Source of the DNA: Epinephelus fuscoguttatus
Lineage: Eukaryota; Chordata; Actinopteri; Perciformes; Serranidae
Direction: 5' to 3'
DNA: 64,000 nucleotides
Assembly: GCF_011397635.1 (NCBI RefSeq)
Contig: NC_064756.1
Span: 16,754,817-16,818,816, forward strand
This document shows, one piece after another, positions 51,369-63,503 of the stretch; the first letter of the stretch is position 1, and each line of letters begins with the position of its first letter. Under the pieces are notes generated by a model. The model had not been told where the DNA came from. It did not search any database and saw nothing but the letters and a program-made list of their open reading frames with translations. A program made the translations under genes and the position numbers.

Positions 51369-54300
51369 ATGGATCTGGACACCGAAGTTGAAAGGTGGGT
51401 GTTGACGCACAGCTTTTTGACAGCGGAGATAAGTTCCCCCTGCCATCTTTGTTACGCTGTCTCTTTAAGAAGACATACTGCACAAGTAAAGTTATTGTAC
51501 TTCCTAAATGCTTAACTTAACTAAATGTTCCATTTTTAAGTTGTTTGCTAATTTGCCTACCTTACTTTGTACTAAACTAACTATAGTACCCAGCTACATA
51601 TGCAGGTATATTAAAGTATGTATACTTATTATTAAACCCTCGTACGCGGAGAGTTAATTCAGCTGTCACTTATGTTTCACATCTTTTCAAATTACTTGAC
51701 CAGTCTTTGGTGATCTACCTGACTTATTGTCCATCAGTGTTCTTAGAGGAGTCTCCTAATAAAATGCTATTGGTCATTAATTAGGGTCCGGGCAGCTAAA
51801 CTGCCAGGACACTATTGTAATCCTAGGTATTCTTCTTCTTTCTTCTTCCGAGGAAATCATACTTCCCATGCGTGAAAACTCACCAAACTTTGCACAAAGG
51901 TCCAGTCCCATGCCAGATATCCTCAGCTGTAAACTCAAGCCAATAGTCCTGATGGTGGCGCTACAGCAAGCGTCTAAAGTTCAAAACTTTGAAAATCCAT
52001 AACAAATCAAGCATACGTGCTACGACTTCACAACTTTCATCAAACTGTAGCCCCAATACTGAAGAAACTTTTGTACATTTAAACCTATTAAAAATTATGA
52101 AATTCATCACTGTTTTTTCAAAAACTGTAAAACTTCTTAAACCTATCTCCTCCCACAATTTTTGCTCAATTGACACCAAACTTGCTACAGAGCATCTTCA
52201 GACTCTCCTACAAAAACTACGTTTCTCAGATTTTTGATTTATCAAAAATTGAGCCGACAGTGCATCAAAATGTTTGACTGTAAACAGTACTGTAAACACA
52301 TACATGCAAATTCTTGGTAAATAAATCTTCAATGTTCATGAAAAAAAGACAAAATTCTAGAGTCATGGTAGATGATGTGTGGCACATTTCAGAATTTTAT
52401 CTCAAAAACTGAATTTTTGACAGCATTTTGAATTTTGCTCTAATGTGAACAATATAAAAATGTCATTTTTGAACATCAGTTTTTCACTTATGGAGCAAAT
52501 CAAATCATTGTTACAAACAAATTACCAACATCTCTATGCTGTCTAGATGCAATATGTGTATTTTCAGATTTTTGTTTCCATAACTGAATTTTTTTTTACA
52601 GTGGTTTAAAATCTGCTTTTCCATGCATGGATGGCTGCTAAACCTGCACGTCTGGCTTAGTCAATTTATGAAGCTGCATATTAATTGTCACTGACTAATT
52701 AGCTCAGTGAGATAGAAATTGATTCTTAGTCTCAGAGGTTGTGAGTTCAAGCCTCAGCTGATGCAAAAGGCAGATTGTGTTGCTAAATTCCTAAATGTCT
52801 TCAATTCTTCTGTTTGTTGCTCAGAATTACCTAAAAATGCCTGGACCCGACCCATCGCTGCGCAGCAGCTATAATTCCCTATTGGATTATTTAAAACAGT
52901 GTCACACCCACTAACATCCTCTTTTCATACCCTCAGGATCTTTAGGCTGGAGGAAGATGATGATGATGAGGAGGAGGAGAAGAAGTGTAAGAGGCCACCC
53001 TCCAGCTATGGCTCAATGAAGAGTGACAGTGATGAGATGGAGGAGGAGGAGGAAGAGGAGCAGGGAAAAGGAGCAGAGGTTGTTGAGGCCTTCACTGCCC
53101 CATTTCCTGTGGCCCTACCTGAATCGACTACTGAGGAGGCGACCGGGTACTGCAGTTTGATTTGATATTTAAGCATTATCCCAGTGTTTCTGTGTTTTGG
53201 CTGTTTCACCACAGATTGTGTTAGGTTGTTCATAACTGCCATCTATACATTTGCTGTACTCCGCACCTGAGCTGGTGTTGACCTTGTTGAAAGCTGCTCA
53301 GTAAAGGCAAAGTTTGGATTAAGTTTTGTGAATCACAGGATGTATTGCTCCTTCCCAGGCTCTGGGTGGCAGTGACAACCTTTTCACAAATTTCCTATGC
53401 ACAAGTCGGATTTCCTTCCTTCAAGGCTGCCCTCGGTATCTGTTCATTTTAGTACAATATGCAAATCAGTTTGCTTGTACATGCCGGTATTCTATATGAA
53501 TTCATTTTTCTAAAAACAGAGGTTTGGCTCTTTATGCTGCTAAAATTCAGTCCACTGTGCTATGTTTTGAAGGGAGATGTTTCTTTCAGTGACTTAAAAA
53601 TTGCTAACAGGAACTTGACCAGGACTTACCAGGTGGACGTTGTCCCTAATTTTTTGCCAGGTTGCAGATGGTTCGCTCAGAGTCTCCAGAGACCCTCTAC
53701 ACCATGACCACACAGCAGACCAAACCACCGGGAGCTCTTGTCATTGACACCAGGTGGAGGACACACACACACGCACACACACAGAGGATTGTCTTTCATA
53801 AATCTGGACAATGTAAATCAAAGCTACAGCTAAGTTTACTTATTGCCTTTTTTGCTGATGCACGCAACTGGCATAATGATGTGTATAACATGTCATTGAT
53901 ATAGTTGTTAACAATCACTGGAATTCTATCTGTCGCTCCCAAATTCACCACTCGCCTCAAATTAAACATTTGTTTATATCAAATCATTTTTGATAATAAT
54001 ATCTTGACTAGCTTTGTTTTTACTTATATGTGAAAACAGTAAAAGACACCCCCATTTTGTAACACCAAGTTTGGGGTAGAGACTTGATAAAGACATCTAA
54101 CACTTGTGTAGATAAATAGAGTATTATTACCTTAACAAAATGATGTATGCGATTTTTGTTTGAGTGGAGTCAAAAAGAGACAACACATCAAAATGATCCT
54201 CAGACAATATATGCAGTGTTCCGTCCTGCATTTCTAACTTTCTTCCTTTTTGTCTCTCAGGTCTTCAGATCTGGGGGATTTTTCGGACAACGATGAGGAA

Positions 54301-57300
54301 GATGCAGATGAAGTTTTGGTAGCTGATTCCCCAGAACCACCTGAGCCTGTTGAACCAGATGATGCAGTGCAGACTGATGAGAATAGCCAGCCAGGCAGAC
54401 TACACCCAGAGCAGGACCTGCCCCATATTTTCAAGGTTGATGCAGCACAGTTGGTCTGCAATGCCCAATGTTTTCATTTCTTTTGTGTCTTGTTGTTTTG
54501 GTCTCAGGACTTTCTTTGACCTGATGATACCTTTTAAATCTATTGTTTGATTTTAATACATCCTGATAATAGTACACATGCCTATTAATATCTATCTCTA
54601 TTTGTTAAAAAAAAAAAAAAAAACATTATATAATGAAAAAAATAATTAAAATTTGACAAGTATTTGTGGCGCTTTACCAGTTTCCTCAAGTTTGTTAATA
54701 AATGATGAAATTTAATTTTTTAATCTTGATATGGCCCAAAGGACATCCACATTATTTCAGCAGGACAATGGCTTAATTACCTTTCTCTCTGTCTGCAGAG
54801 TATGCAGAGTGTTTTAACACGCCTGACCAGAGAAGAGCTCTTCAAATTTAAGATGTGGTATTATCAACGGGAAACAGGCATAACCCTGCAACAGGTGATG
54901 GAGGGAGACATTCTTGATTTTGTGGATAAGACCCTGGAGGTACTTGGTAAGAAAACACAGCCATAGTACATTAATAGTAAAGCCATAGTTATGAAAATAA
55001 GGATTCAGCCTTTGGAGTGCTCATGGACTTACAGGTGTGTTCAAAATAATAGCAGTCCAACATCACTAACCAGGTCAATCACTATTTTTGGTAGAAATTA
55101 TATTCCTACATGGCAAATAATTTACTAGTAGGTGTAGTAGAGTAATAGAAAACCAACAGGCCCAACAGTCATGACATGCATGCTGCTGATTCTGTGTAAT
55201 TAAATAATAAATTGAAAGGGGCGTGTTGAAAATAATAGCAGTGTGGAGTTCAATTAGTGAGGTCATTCATTCTGTGAAAAAACAGGTGTCAAACAGGTGG
55301 CTCTTATTTAAGGACGAAGGCAGTCAATGGGTCGCTCCAGACAATGTTCAGAAGACCTGTGTACTTTGATTAAAAAGTTGACTGGGGGGGGCGTCGGTAG
55401 CGCAGTGGATAGTGCCAGCGCCCCATGTATAATGGCAATGCCTTGCCGTAGCGGTCGCAGGCTCGACTCTGGCTTGCAACCATTTGCTGCATGTCACCCC
55501 CCACCCGCTCTCTCTCCCTCACCCTGTTTCACTCTATCCTGTACAATAAAGGCAAAAAGCCAGAAAAATAATCTTTAAAAAAAAAGAAGTTGATTGGGGA
55601 GGGGAAAACATATAAAGAAGTGCAGAAAATGATAGGCTGCTCAGCTAAAATGATCTCAAATGCTTTAAAATGGAAACCAAAACCAGAAAGACGTGGAAGA
55701 AAACGGAAAACTACCATTCGAATGGATCAAAGAATAGTCAAAATGGCAAAGACTCAACAAATGATCAGTTCCTCGGAGAGCAAAGAAGGTCTTAAGTTAC
55801 CTGTGAGTACTGTAACAATTAGAAGATGCCTATGTGAAGCCAAACTAACGGCAAGAAACCCCCGCAAAGTCCCGTTGTTGCAAAATAGACAAACATTTTG
55901 TGGACTGATGAAAGCAAGATTGTTCTTTTTGGGTCTAGGGGCCGCAGACAGTTTGTCAGACGACCCCCAAACACTGAATTCAAGCCACAGTACACTGTGA
56001 AGACTGAAGCATGGTGGCACAAGTATCATGACGTGGGGATGTTTCTCATATTATGGTGTCGGGCCCATTTATGGCATACCAGGGATCATGGATCAGTTTA
56101 AATACATCAGAATACTTGAAGAGGTCATGTTGCCTTATGCCGGAGAGGACGTGCCCTTGAAATAAGTGTTTCAACAAGACAATGAGCCCAAACACACCAG
56201 TAAGCGAGCAGCATCTTGGTTCCAGACCAACATGATTAGCGTTATGGAGTGGCCAGCCCAATCCCTGGACCTGAATACAATGGAAAACTTGTGGGGTGAC
56301 ATTAAAAATGCTGTTTCTGATGCAGGACTAAGAAATGCAGAGGAATTGTGGAATGTAGTCCAATCATCCGGGGCTGGATGATTTTTTTTGAACAGCCTAA
56401 TATTCCCTTTTCTTCACTGTCTGTGAAGTAGTGACAAATTTGATAAATTTTTCTTTATGTTTGTATTTGGAATAGACTGCGCAGTGTTCCCAGTGCATTT
56501 ACATATATGGAAATAAAAGCTATTATAAGGATTTGGGGCTTTACTCACTTTTTTAAACACACTGCTATTATTTTGAGCACAAATACTGTCTGCAATTGCT
56601 TACTGATGTTATTTATTTTTTATTTTTTAAATGTTATTAAAATTCTGTTCTGCAGGTCAGGACCGGTCTCTGTTGCACACAATAACCACCCTAGAAAATA
56701 TCAACAAGAAAGCAGAGGCAGCCGAACTAAAGGATATGTGCAGTAGAGGCAAGTGCGCGTAGGTTTTATCCCATCACGAGCTTATAAAAGTAAAATTTGT
56801 TTTAATTAAGTCTGAATGTTGTGACTGCATTTTTGACATTTTACAAAAAGTTATTTAACAGAGCATGGAATGTGCTCTCTGAATTTTTGTGTGTGTGTGT
56901 GTCACGGGTCTAAAGTAAGTCAAAATAGATGAGTTTGTATTTTTTCTCCTGAAGACAAGGTGTAACTAATAAAGTATTAAATGCTTCTGGATACCAGTGT
57001 CAAGGTGACAATAAAAATGTCAGCCATGTGATTTAGAACCTTACTTTCCCTACACTTTAAGTGAAGTGGGATTCAGGGGTTTAGGGTTGATTGTGGCATG
57101 TCTCCTGTGGTGAGAATGTGTAGATTATTATTCAGTGTGAAATCCAGATTCTGAACCACAGTTAGTTTTCTCACTTCCCTCTTTATCTTTGTCCACCACC
57201 AGTGTTGATCCGTTTTCACCTGATGCAGGAATTGATCAGAAAATACGAAGTCATCCGTGAGGGGGTCGTTCAAGCCGGAAAGCAGAGTCTTCTAAATACC

Positions 57301-60300
57301 ATCTACGTTGAGCCCCAGATTTCCACCTGTGGTTGTGGAGGCGTTTACCCCTCCCATGAGTACCGACCCCACCCTCCTACACCTCTCCAGGTTCCCAGTG
57401 CCGACACCTTTGTGAGTTTGAACAATCTGTTCCGACTACAGACGAGTGATGGCAAGCTGGTGAGGACAGTTGTGACCACTGGGATTCCAGGAATTGGCAT
57501 GTCTGTCTCTGTGGCAAAATTCTGCGTGGATTGGGCAAGATATCGCGCCAATAAGGTAAATCAACAGAAAATTTAAAGGGGACCTACTATCCTCATTTTC
57601 AGGTTCATACATTTTTATTTTCTAAATGCTTTGATGTTCAAAAAACACTTAATATTGTGTCTATTCTGGAACACCTGTTTTTATCTTTTTTAGCGCCTGT
57701 CTCTTTAAGCCCCCCCCTGAAAAAAAGCCCAATCTGCTGTGATTGGTCGGCATGTGCGGTTTCTGCACTCACTGTCATTGCATTCGGGGAATGACTAATG
57801 AATAGCACCCCTTTCTACGGTGAAAAATCACTAATAAAAGCTTCTAAACCAAAACTTTAACAACTGGACATGTTCCACAAATATGATCTACAGAGAAGGA
57901 GAAGTTAAGCGTGTTATGATAATCACGTAACGTACTCATTGTACGATAAATGAATGTGACCTCAATCATTTTGTTTACCTTAATATTACCAGTTGTGTAG
58001 GGTTTCTATAACTACTTTTGCAGCCATTATAAAACTTGGGCGCAGCAATTCTCCTGAGGTAACTGTGGTGTTCCCGGAGCTTTGCTAGTCAAAAGAGGCA
58101 TTGCTTGGTTTTGTTTTTGTCTGCCACATTTTATATTAAGTCTCAAATGGAGTCATTTTAGGCTACTCCTGTCCACCTTATTCCTGAGGGCACTACTGTA
58201 GAAATGATAATGGGCGCAACTTCCAGTGAGATAGCGGAGGTAGCATTAAGCTAGTGAGCCTCATAGACTGTCTGTGGTTAGTGGCTAACCGCTAGCGTTG
58301 CTTCTTTTTTAAAGTACTTCGCCTTCAATTTAGCAAATACTGATTTCTTTTTTTAACAAATATTAAAGCAATGTTGACCTAGCGTTCTCTAAAATGTCTC
58401 TGCGGAGCTCTGGTACCTGTTGCACTGTCCGTGTCTGTAACAACTAACCAGTCTAAGCTAAATTTTTGTCTTCAGCAGCTGTGTGTTGAACATGTAACCA
58501 GAACAAAAAGGGATTGCTCCTGTTGCCGAAGGTACTGTTGATATGAGAAATAAAACCACAAGAGTTTCACGAGACATAATGAAGAGAATGACACTTAGAC
58601 TGACAGGTCCGCCACTCAAAGTCAGTACATGATATCACCGTCTTTCCCCGTCTGATTTCATTCTCAACCTACATTAGAAAATTGTTCGTTGTAAAATAAA
58701 CTCAGCAACATACCTTGAAATATGTATTTAGTCATAAGGGCTGACAATGTGTTACTGATTTACCGTACTTCCTTTATATCATATAAAAAAAGTTATTGCT
58801 TTTACTCCTACTTTAGATCACTATAACTGAAGTGTGCTGCTAAATTCAGCACCATGCTTTGCTCAGAACAGTTCTTAATAAATCAGAAGCAAAACCTATT
58901 AACGGCGTCATTAACGCAGATGAGCGGAGGATTAGCTGGGAAACATCACATTTATTCACTTTACGTTAAGCTACAGTTAATACTGAATTATGTTTAATGT
59001 TTGGCAAATGTGTTAGTATCTCTTAATAAGTCCTCAGAAATCAGAGGAGCAGATGTTTACCTTAAGCTATCTCAGGCCATGTTAGAGTTAACAACATTTT
59101 AAAGGAGCAAGGCAAGCTAATTGCTAGCGTGCTCGGTTGCTTTGAGATGGCTGTCAGAGATGGCAGAGGTGTGATCACATAATCCAGTTTGAGCTATAAC
59201 AGAGGGTGTGTTCCACGTTTTATCTCCCAGTTGCTCTTGGAAAGTAGCGTTGAGTACCGTTAACAAACTGATACCATTGGAAATCGCCGGTGTCTGTTTA
59301 ACGGCGGATGTTGCGCCTATAGTTCACGCAAGATATCATAGGAGCTAGGAATAAGGTGAATAAAGTTCCTATAATTTTATGTGTACATTCTTGTATATAT
59401 AAACAGGTGTTAATTAAAAATATGTTAAATATATATTTGTAATATTCCACTGTCTAAATATTTTTAAAAAGTTAAAGTTATTATGCCATTATATTATCGT
59501 TATGTCAGTGGCATAAAATGGTCTCAAAATGACAGTAATACTGTAATCGCAATCATCTCTGGGACAATATATCATCCCACAAAAGTAGTTATCATGACAG
59601 GCCTAGAATAAATTAACAACATCGGCAACCAGGATTACATGTTTTCCTGCCGTTAGCATGTAGCTCACCCATTCTTCAGAATTGAGGCAAACCATGTCCT
59701 GTGAAAAGAAAACGTAAAGTTGTAACTTATCGACACTTTAGTTCCATTTCTGGGGTAACACATAATTTTTAAAGGATCTATTTATATGAAATAAATATGA
59801 TTTATGAAATTCTTGAATCTGCGTTCATTTTTTTTTAACTTCTAAACTTGCTAGCTGCCAGAAAAAAACATCTCACACAAGAATTCACAACTTTAAACAA
59901 TTAAAAAAAGTGTTAAAAGCCTTCAAAATCTAAAATGAATGTGCGTACTGATAACATCCGTGTCAAAATGTATAGCTGTTTTCATTGTTGTTTTAATGTT
60001 CTTTGTTTTATCTTTGTTTTATCAGTGTATGTAATGTAAACATTTGCAGTAGTGTGCCTGAGGCAGATGACCATATTGAGAGATTAATTTTGCAAACATT
60101 AACCTCAGTATTTGAAACTTAAGCCATGTTCAATATGAATGTCCGACAGTGTAACATTATATTAACTGTATATGTGACCGAAAATAAGGGAAAGCATGAT
60201 GGGTCCTTTTAAGTTGTTTTTTCACTTGTTTTTTGAAGCTGACATAATTTTCCTCTCCATTTTTTTGCTCAGGATCTGCACTTCATCATCAAAGTCTCAT

Positions 60301-61902
60301 GCCGATGTTTCTGGTACCTGCGAAGCTATGGCGCTCTTTCAGAGAAGATGTCCATCATGGACGTGATAGAATACTATTACCCTGAGTGCAAAGACATGAA
60401 ATACCTGGAGCAAGAGGACTGTAGATTTCTATTCATACTGGACTCAATGGATTGTTACCAAGCTCCTCTGGACTGGGAGGTATCCCATCTGCACACATAC
60501 ACCTGAGATCCATTCACATTTGTAACTGTAAAAAACAACCTAGAACCTGAATTGTAAAGATAACCAACAATATAAAGTTTGAAGTCTTTGTATCAATTAC
60601 CAGTTTTTGGAGATAAGCACTGGTCAAGTGAGCAATCCCGGCATGTTTTAAAGGCTACTTACTTGTTCCTAAGCTAACAAATGATGAGCAGAAACTGATA
60701 TATTTGTCTATTTTTCTCTTTTCTCTCTCTTCAGAATGCCCCAGTAATAAATGACAATTACACCAAAGCACATCCCGACGTCCTGATTGTAAATATCATC
60801 CGAGGCACTGTGCTTCGTGGTGCCCGCGTCTGGATCCTGGGGAGACGGGGGGCTGTCTCACAAATACCATCTCAATTTGTTGACATCGTCACAGAAGTGC
60901 AGGGCTTTAGGTGTGTGTGTACATGCACTGTATGTTGGTTTTGTGTGCAGCCGTTCAAATTTTAGCTTTTGGAAATCTCATTGTATTTGCTGCTGTTTTT
61001 GGCCTTGTGTGTCTACTTTGTGTGCATGTGCAGTAACAGAACTGAAATGGTTCAGCAGCAGAATTCACCCAGTTAAAATCAATTTTAACCTTTTTCGTTC
61101 TGGCCTATTTTAATCCAGTTTTATTTATTTATTTTTTTTGTCCCCTCTTTTCTCTAGTGATGAGATGAAGGATCAATTCCTGACCAAGCGCTATAGCGAT
61201 GCAGCGCTGGCAGCGAAAATCGTGGCCCATTACAAGCGACTACCGACACTCCATATGCTTGCCCGACAACCCTTTGTCTGCTGGATGTTGGCCACAGTTT
61301 TCGAGCGCTGCTTCCGTTATCAGGCCTATGGGGAGCACCCCCCCAGGCTGACGCCCTTCTACGTCAGCATTATGATCATCCAGACCAATCGCAGGCTGGG
61401 GTTCTACTATGGCAAGCAGGATCATGACCTGGTAACATGCAAATTTATTTTCTTTTATTCTTTTTTTTCTAAGGTATGTCACAGTTCCTAGTGGCTTAAT
61501 TCACAAGTACAAAAATAAACCACTAAAATGCTACTGGTCCTGTCGTCTGTATCAGCCTTTCACTTCCCATTAGTAATTTTTTACAATCAGAAATTTATCT
61601 ATCATTAAAATTTTAATATTACAGTATCGTGGCCATCCACGATACTGTGCCACCAATGCAGTCCGATACAGTTGACCTAAAATTATTATTTTTATGAAGC
61701 CTATAAGTTTCAATACTTGCTGACTGTATTATATTGTGGTGTCTGTGTTTTTTGCCCTGCCTCACATTGCAATTTTCTGCTTACCAACAATAATCCAAAC
61801 TGCTGCATCAACAGTTAACCCTAGCTTTGAACACCTGTATCAGAGTATCAACAAAACCAAACATTGAACCTAACTGACTTAATCTCTCAGAAAGCCCGAG
61901 CC

Positions 61903-61936
<34 letters not shown>

Positions 61937-63430
61937 TTTCAAGAAAAGCTAATTAACAGCTTCACTTCAGCGTTAGAACTTGTCACCTCAATGTCCCCTT
62001 TCCACTCAGAAATGGTCCGGTGATGAGAGACACCTGCTGACAAAGATGGGGAAGATGGCCTTTAAAATGCTGGAGAGGAATACCAGCGTGTTCTTTGAAG
62101 AGGACGTGAAGGAATACGGTCTGAAATTGACTGAGGTGACGGTGTTCTCAGGCATGTGCACTGAGCTCCCTGCTGCTGCCTCGGACGAAAAGAGGAAGTT
62201 CTGCTTTATACACTTCACCTTTCAGGTAAAACTCCATTGTCATCTACTCATCATCTAATTTTTTCCATGAAACCTTTTTTTTTTTTTTACGGTGCTGTAC
62301 CATAATATAATATTCTGAAAACCATTTTGCAGTTATCATTCAGTGTTTTTTAAAGTAGCTGAGCCATGGGTTTAATGTCAAAAGAGGTTATATATAAATG
62401 GGTGAGTTTAGCTAGTTGCCTCAAATAAGATATGATCAGATAATTGTATGTGTACACCAAGATGAGTTCAAAAGTTTTAAACCTCTGAACAAGAAAAAAG
62501 GTACATTTTGATATATATACACATATATATTAAATAATTAAATGCGTATAAAGCAAACATCAAGAGATAAAAGAACAATTAACACAAGACACAAGATTAG
62601 GACTTAAAACAACTACATGCTGCTCGTCCAAGCCCACCTATCAGAGACATGTCCTTAGACTGCCTGGCCACCAGAACCCCCCTAAAGATTCACCTGAACA
62701 ATCACCCCATGTCTCGTCTCCTCCAGGAGTTCATGGCCGCTCTGTACGTCTTCACGATGTTTCGCACAGAGTCCAAGAACGTTCTGGACTCTGCACTGGT
62801 GCACAAGCCCAAGATCTTCACACCCAAGGATCAGACCAAGTCAGCAGCAGGCCTGGTCCAGTGTGCCGTGGCACGAACCCTCGGCTCCCCGCTGGGCCAC
62901 TATGACATGTTCCTGCGCTTTCTGTGCGGCATGCTTTCCCGGGACTGCCACGACAATCAGCTCCGTGGGCTACTCTACAGCCACAGCACACCCAAGGTGG
63001 CCGGTCTGGATGACGTGCAGCGCCTGCTGGAGCAGACGATACAGACTGCTAAAGAAGACCGTGTGGAAAACTTGAAGGAGTGCCTCAGAGAAATGACCCA
63101 GGAAGATGAGTGAGTCTGGGATAGATTGCTTCAGATAAATCAGTGACTTTATATGGACATGATTGGTCAAAGAGAAGTACAGTCTGCTCTGTTATATTTG
63201 GTCATAGAAATCATGAGTGATCACAGTGTGTGTGATGTTTATTTATATTGTTAATCATATCACTTTTATTACTAGTCTTTCCATGATGATTTAATTTCAT
63301 TTAATTGAAAAAAAAAATCTCTCATTTAGCAGTTATTACCACACATTTCTTCTCTTCCATTATCCCTCTGGCTACTCTCTACTCATGAAACAGGATTGAG
63401 GAAAGTGGGTACAGACTGATAACTTTGTAA
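51369..63430 (+). CDS. NLR-family protein: PYD-like, FISNA-NACHT, no LRRs, degenerate ATPase
   Basis: Fish NLR-type innate immune protein, exact name not recognised. Coding exons: 51369-51394, 52937-53146, 53661-53753, 54261-54435, 54799-54946, 56656-56748, 57203-57555, 60273-60479, 60735-60910, 61158-61431, 62010-62225, 62727-63109, 63394-63430, all phase-consistent, about 796 residues. Residues 9-168 are acidic and serine-rich (EEDDDDEEEE; RPPSSYGSMKSD, a phrase of fish NLR leaders). Residues 169-248 (LTREELFKFKMW...) look like a PYD-type death fold. From 249: FISNA (LIRFHLMQELIRKYEV..QSLLNTIYVEP), then NACHT. Walker A reads GIPGIGMS (residues 342-349) with Met348 for the invariant Lys; Walker B is FLFILDSMDC (418-427) with Cys at the DE position; sensor-1 is WILGRRGA instead of WITSRPA. 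HD2 is visible (FCFIHFTFQEFMAALYVF). The chain ends where LRRs would begin. Alternatively it stops at 63113 without the last exon. Intron 6 uses a GC donor. Confidence 0.88.
51783..52870. repeat. Dispersed repeat in intron 1 of the NLR-like gene
   Basis: The left margin 'gggtccgggcagctaaactg' with a run of 'ttcttcttctttcttcttcc' and the right margin 'tgcctggacccgacccatcg' are a phrase pair I recall as a fish-wide repeat of about 1 kb, with partially inverted ends (gggtcc/ggaccc). The interior contains 'caccaaactttgcacaaagg'. No recognised protein. Family unassigned. Confidence 0.5.
55032..56588 (+). mobile_element. Decayed Tc1-like (DD34E) DNA transposon in NLR-like intron 5
   Basis: Ends are inverted repeats: left CAGGTGTGTTCAAAATAATA, right TATTATTTTGAGCACAAATA (core TCAAAATAATAGCAGT in both). 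The transposase can be traced in pieces on the plus strand: a helix-turn-helix region (YKEVQKMIGCSAKMISNALK), a basic RRGRKRKTT stretch, and the catalytic triad in WTDESK, QQDNEPKH and NTMENLW. The second Asp and the Glu are separated by 34 residues, the Tc1 arrangement. It is interrupted by a SINE and by frame changes, so it is inactive. It is not host coding sequence. Confidence 0.9.
55388..55585 (+). mobile_element. tRNA-derived SINE inserted in the Tc1 element
   Basis: Shares with the 34222 SINE the opening 'ggggcgtcggtRg', a B-box-like 'ggctcgactctggc', a CT-rich core, 'acaataaaggcaaaaagcc' and a poly(A) end. It is flanked by imperfect direct repeats AAGTTGACTGGGG (about 55375-55387) and AAGTTGATTGGGG (about 55587-55599), the target-site duplication of the Tc1 sequence. 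Confidence 0.9.
57573..60212. mobile_element. Large inverted-repeat element occupying NLR-like intron 7
   Basis: The left end TTAAAGGGGACCTACTATCC (57573) and right end 'catgatgggtccttttaa' (ending 60212) are inverted copies, and inside both lies 'ctgaaaat'/'attttcag' text. This is the signature of a common fish nonautonomous element. At 2.6 kb the interior is much longer than usual and contains at least one other fragment ('tatcatgacaggcctag' near 59590). No transposase is seen. It nearly fills the 2.7 kb intron between exons 57203-57555 and 60273-60479. Confidence 0.6.
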
Positions 63431-63497
63431 AAAAAAAAAAGAAAAAAGAAAATACCAACTGGTTTTCTACTTGTGCTATGTGTCACTGTTTTTTCTC

Positions 63498-63503
63498 AAT
63501 AAA
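63498..63503 (+). terminator. Polyadenylation signal of the NLR-like gene
   Basis: AATAAA at 63498-63503, 68 bp after the stop of the proposed terminal exon, in an A/T-rich 3' region with a poly(A)-like tract at 63430-63450. It supports the gene ending here without LRR exons. Confidence 0.6.

Noticed and set aside
55590-56381. Host gene with helix-turn-helix domain in the NLR-like intron
   Set aside because: It is a decayed Tc1 transposase between matching inverted repeats, interrupted by a SINE.
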